Origin: Propionibacteriales bacterium
Lineage (GTDB): Bacteria; Actinomycetota; Actinomycetes; Propionibacteriales; Propionibacteriaceae
DNA length: 6,599 bases
Assembly: GCA_017882655.1 (NCBI GenBank)
Contig: JADGPB010000136.1
Span: 1-6,599 of the forward strand
Direction of reading: 5' to 3'
Shown: positions 6,276 through 6,599 of the stretch, piece after piece
Layout of the letters: each line of letters starts with the position of its first letter
How positions within the stretch are numbered: the stretch's first letter is position 1
Notes under the pieces: model-generated
Seen by the model: only the letters and a program-made list of their open reading frames with translations
Told to the model about the DNA's origin: nothing
The model's database searches: none
Translations under genes and position numbers: made by a program

Positions 6276-6599
6276 ATGAGCGACACACGTGAGACCGACC
6301 TGCTGGCAAGGGTTCCTGACGGGTTGTACATCGGGGGCCAGTGGCGCCCAGCGACCGGCGGACGCACGTTCGGTGTGACCGACCCGTCGACCGGGGACAC
6401 GGTCAAGGAGATCGCGGACGCGACCGCGGAGGACGGCATCGCCGCGCTGAACGCTGCGAGCGGGGCCTTCCCGTCCTGGTCGACCACCCCGGCCCGCCAG
6501 CGCGCCGAGATCCTGCGCCGCGCGTTCGACCTGCTCACCGAGCGCAAGGACGACTTCGCGCTGCTGATGACCATCGAGATGGGCAAGCCGCTGGCCGAA
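6276..6599 (+). CDS. gabD: NAD(P)-dependent aldehyde dehydrogenase, probably succinate-semialdehyde dehydrogenase, N-terminal 108 residues (3' end outside window)
   Basis: GabD oxidises succinate semialdehyde to succinate with NAD(P)+ in the last step of the GABA shunt. The frame is open from ATG 6276 to the window end. It shows the ALDH-superfamily N-terminus: LYIGGQWRPATGG (17-29), then the DPSTGD turn, a WSTTPARQRAEILRRAFDL helix, and LMTIEMGKPLAE (97-108), which closely resembles GabD and related semialdehyde dehydrogenases. The catalytic Glu and Cys and the cofactor-binding residues are outside the window, so substrate is inferred from similarity. Betaine-aldehyde or glutarate-semialdehyde dehydrogenase are alternatives. 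The start lies 21 bp after the treYZ stop on the same strand, with no terminator between, so cotranscription is likely. The nearest purine-rich site, GAGGAG (6253-6258), overlaps the treYZ stop and is rather far (17 bp) from the ATG, so initiation may be weak or coupled to upstream translation. Confidence 0.85.
   Translation, partial: MSDTRETDLLARVPDGLYIGGQWRPATGGRTFGVTDPSTGDTVKEIADATAEDGIAALNAASGAFPSWSTTPARQRAEILRRAFDLLTERKDDFALLMTIEMGKPLAE

Noticed and set aside
6271..6277. GGTCCAT before gabD as a further operator box
   Set aside because: It lacks the leading T, has no partner box 36 bp away and no central GAAYGCTTG, so chance is the simpler explanation.

Overview
The window is about two-thirds GC, with GC-rich third codon positions, a TTG start and strong AGGAGG-type ribosome sites. 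Together with the gene families present, this points to a high-GC actinobacterium. I cannot place it more precisely from sequence alone.

Left part (1-2069): a vitamin B6 locus. The first 44 codons of pdxS (PLP synthase subunit) run leftward off the window edge. Next, on the same strand, is a small acylphosphatase gene (255-527). Facing away from both is a MocR/PdxR-type regulator (630-2069), a GntR-type winged helix joined to a fold-type I aminotransferase domain. An imperfect 53-bp direct repeat, matching at 37 of 53 positions without gaps, occurs just upstream of pdxS (127-179) and again in the acylphosphatase/regulator intergenic region (565-617). Each copy has two TRGTCCA boxes exactly 36 bp apart and a central GAAYGCTTG. 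This is the layout expected of a MocR operator and suggests that one regulator controls pdxS, itself and possibly the acylphosphatase.

Middle (2154-6254): one very long ORF of 1366 residues from a TTG start. It holds a complete maltooligosyltrehalose synthase (TreY) followed by a complete maltooligosyltrehalose trehalohydrolase (TreZ), with almost no linker. The two enzymes act consecutively to convert alpha-1,4-glucan ends to trehalose, so the ORF looks like a natural bifunctional fusion. No treX debranching gene is in the window.

Right edge (6276-6599): the first 108 codons of an aldehyde dehydrogenase, most like NAD(P)-dependent succinate-semialdehyde dehydrogenase (GabD). It follows the trehalose gene after 21 bp and is cut by the window end.

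The features most worth following up are the TreY-TreZ fusion, the duplicated operator module, and a regulator that has Gly where MocR proteins usually have the PLP-phosphate-binding Arg. I see no mobile element, CRISPR array, tRNA or rRNA.
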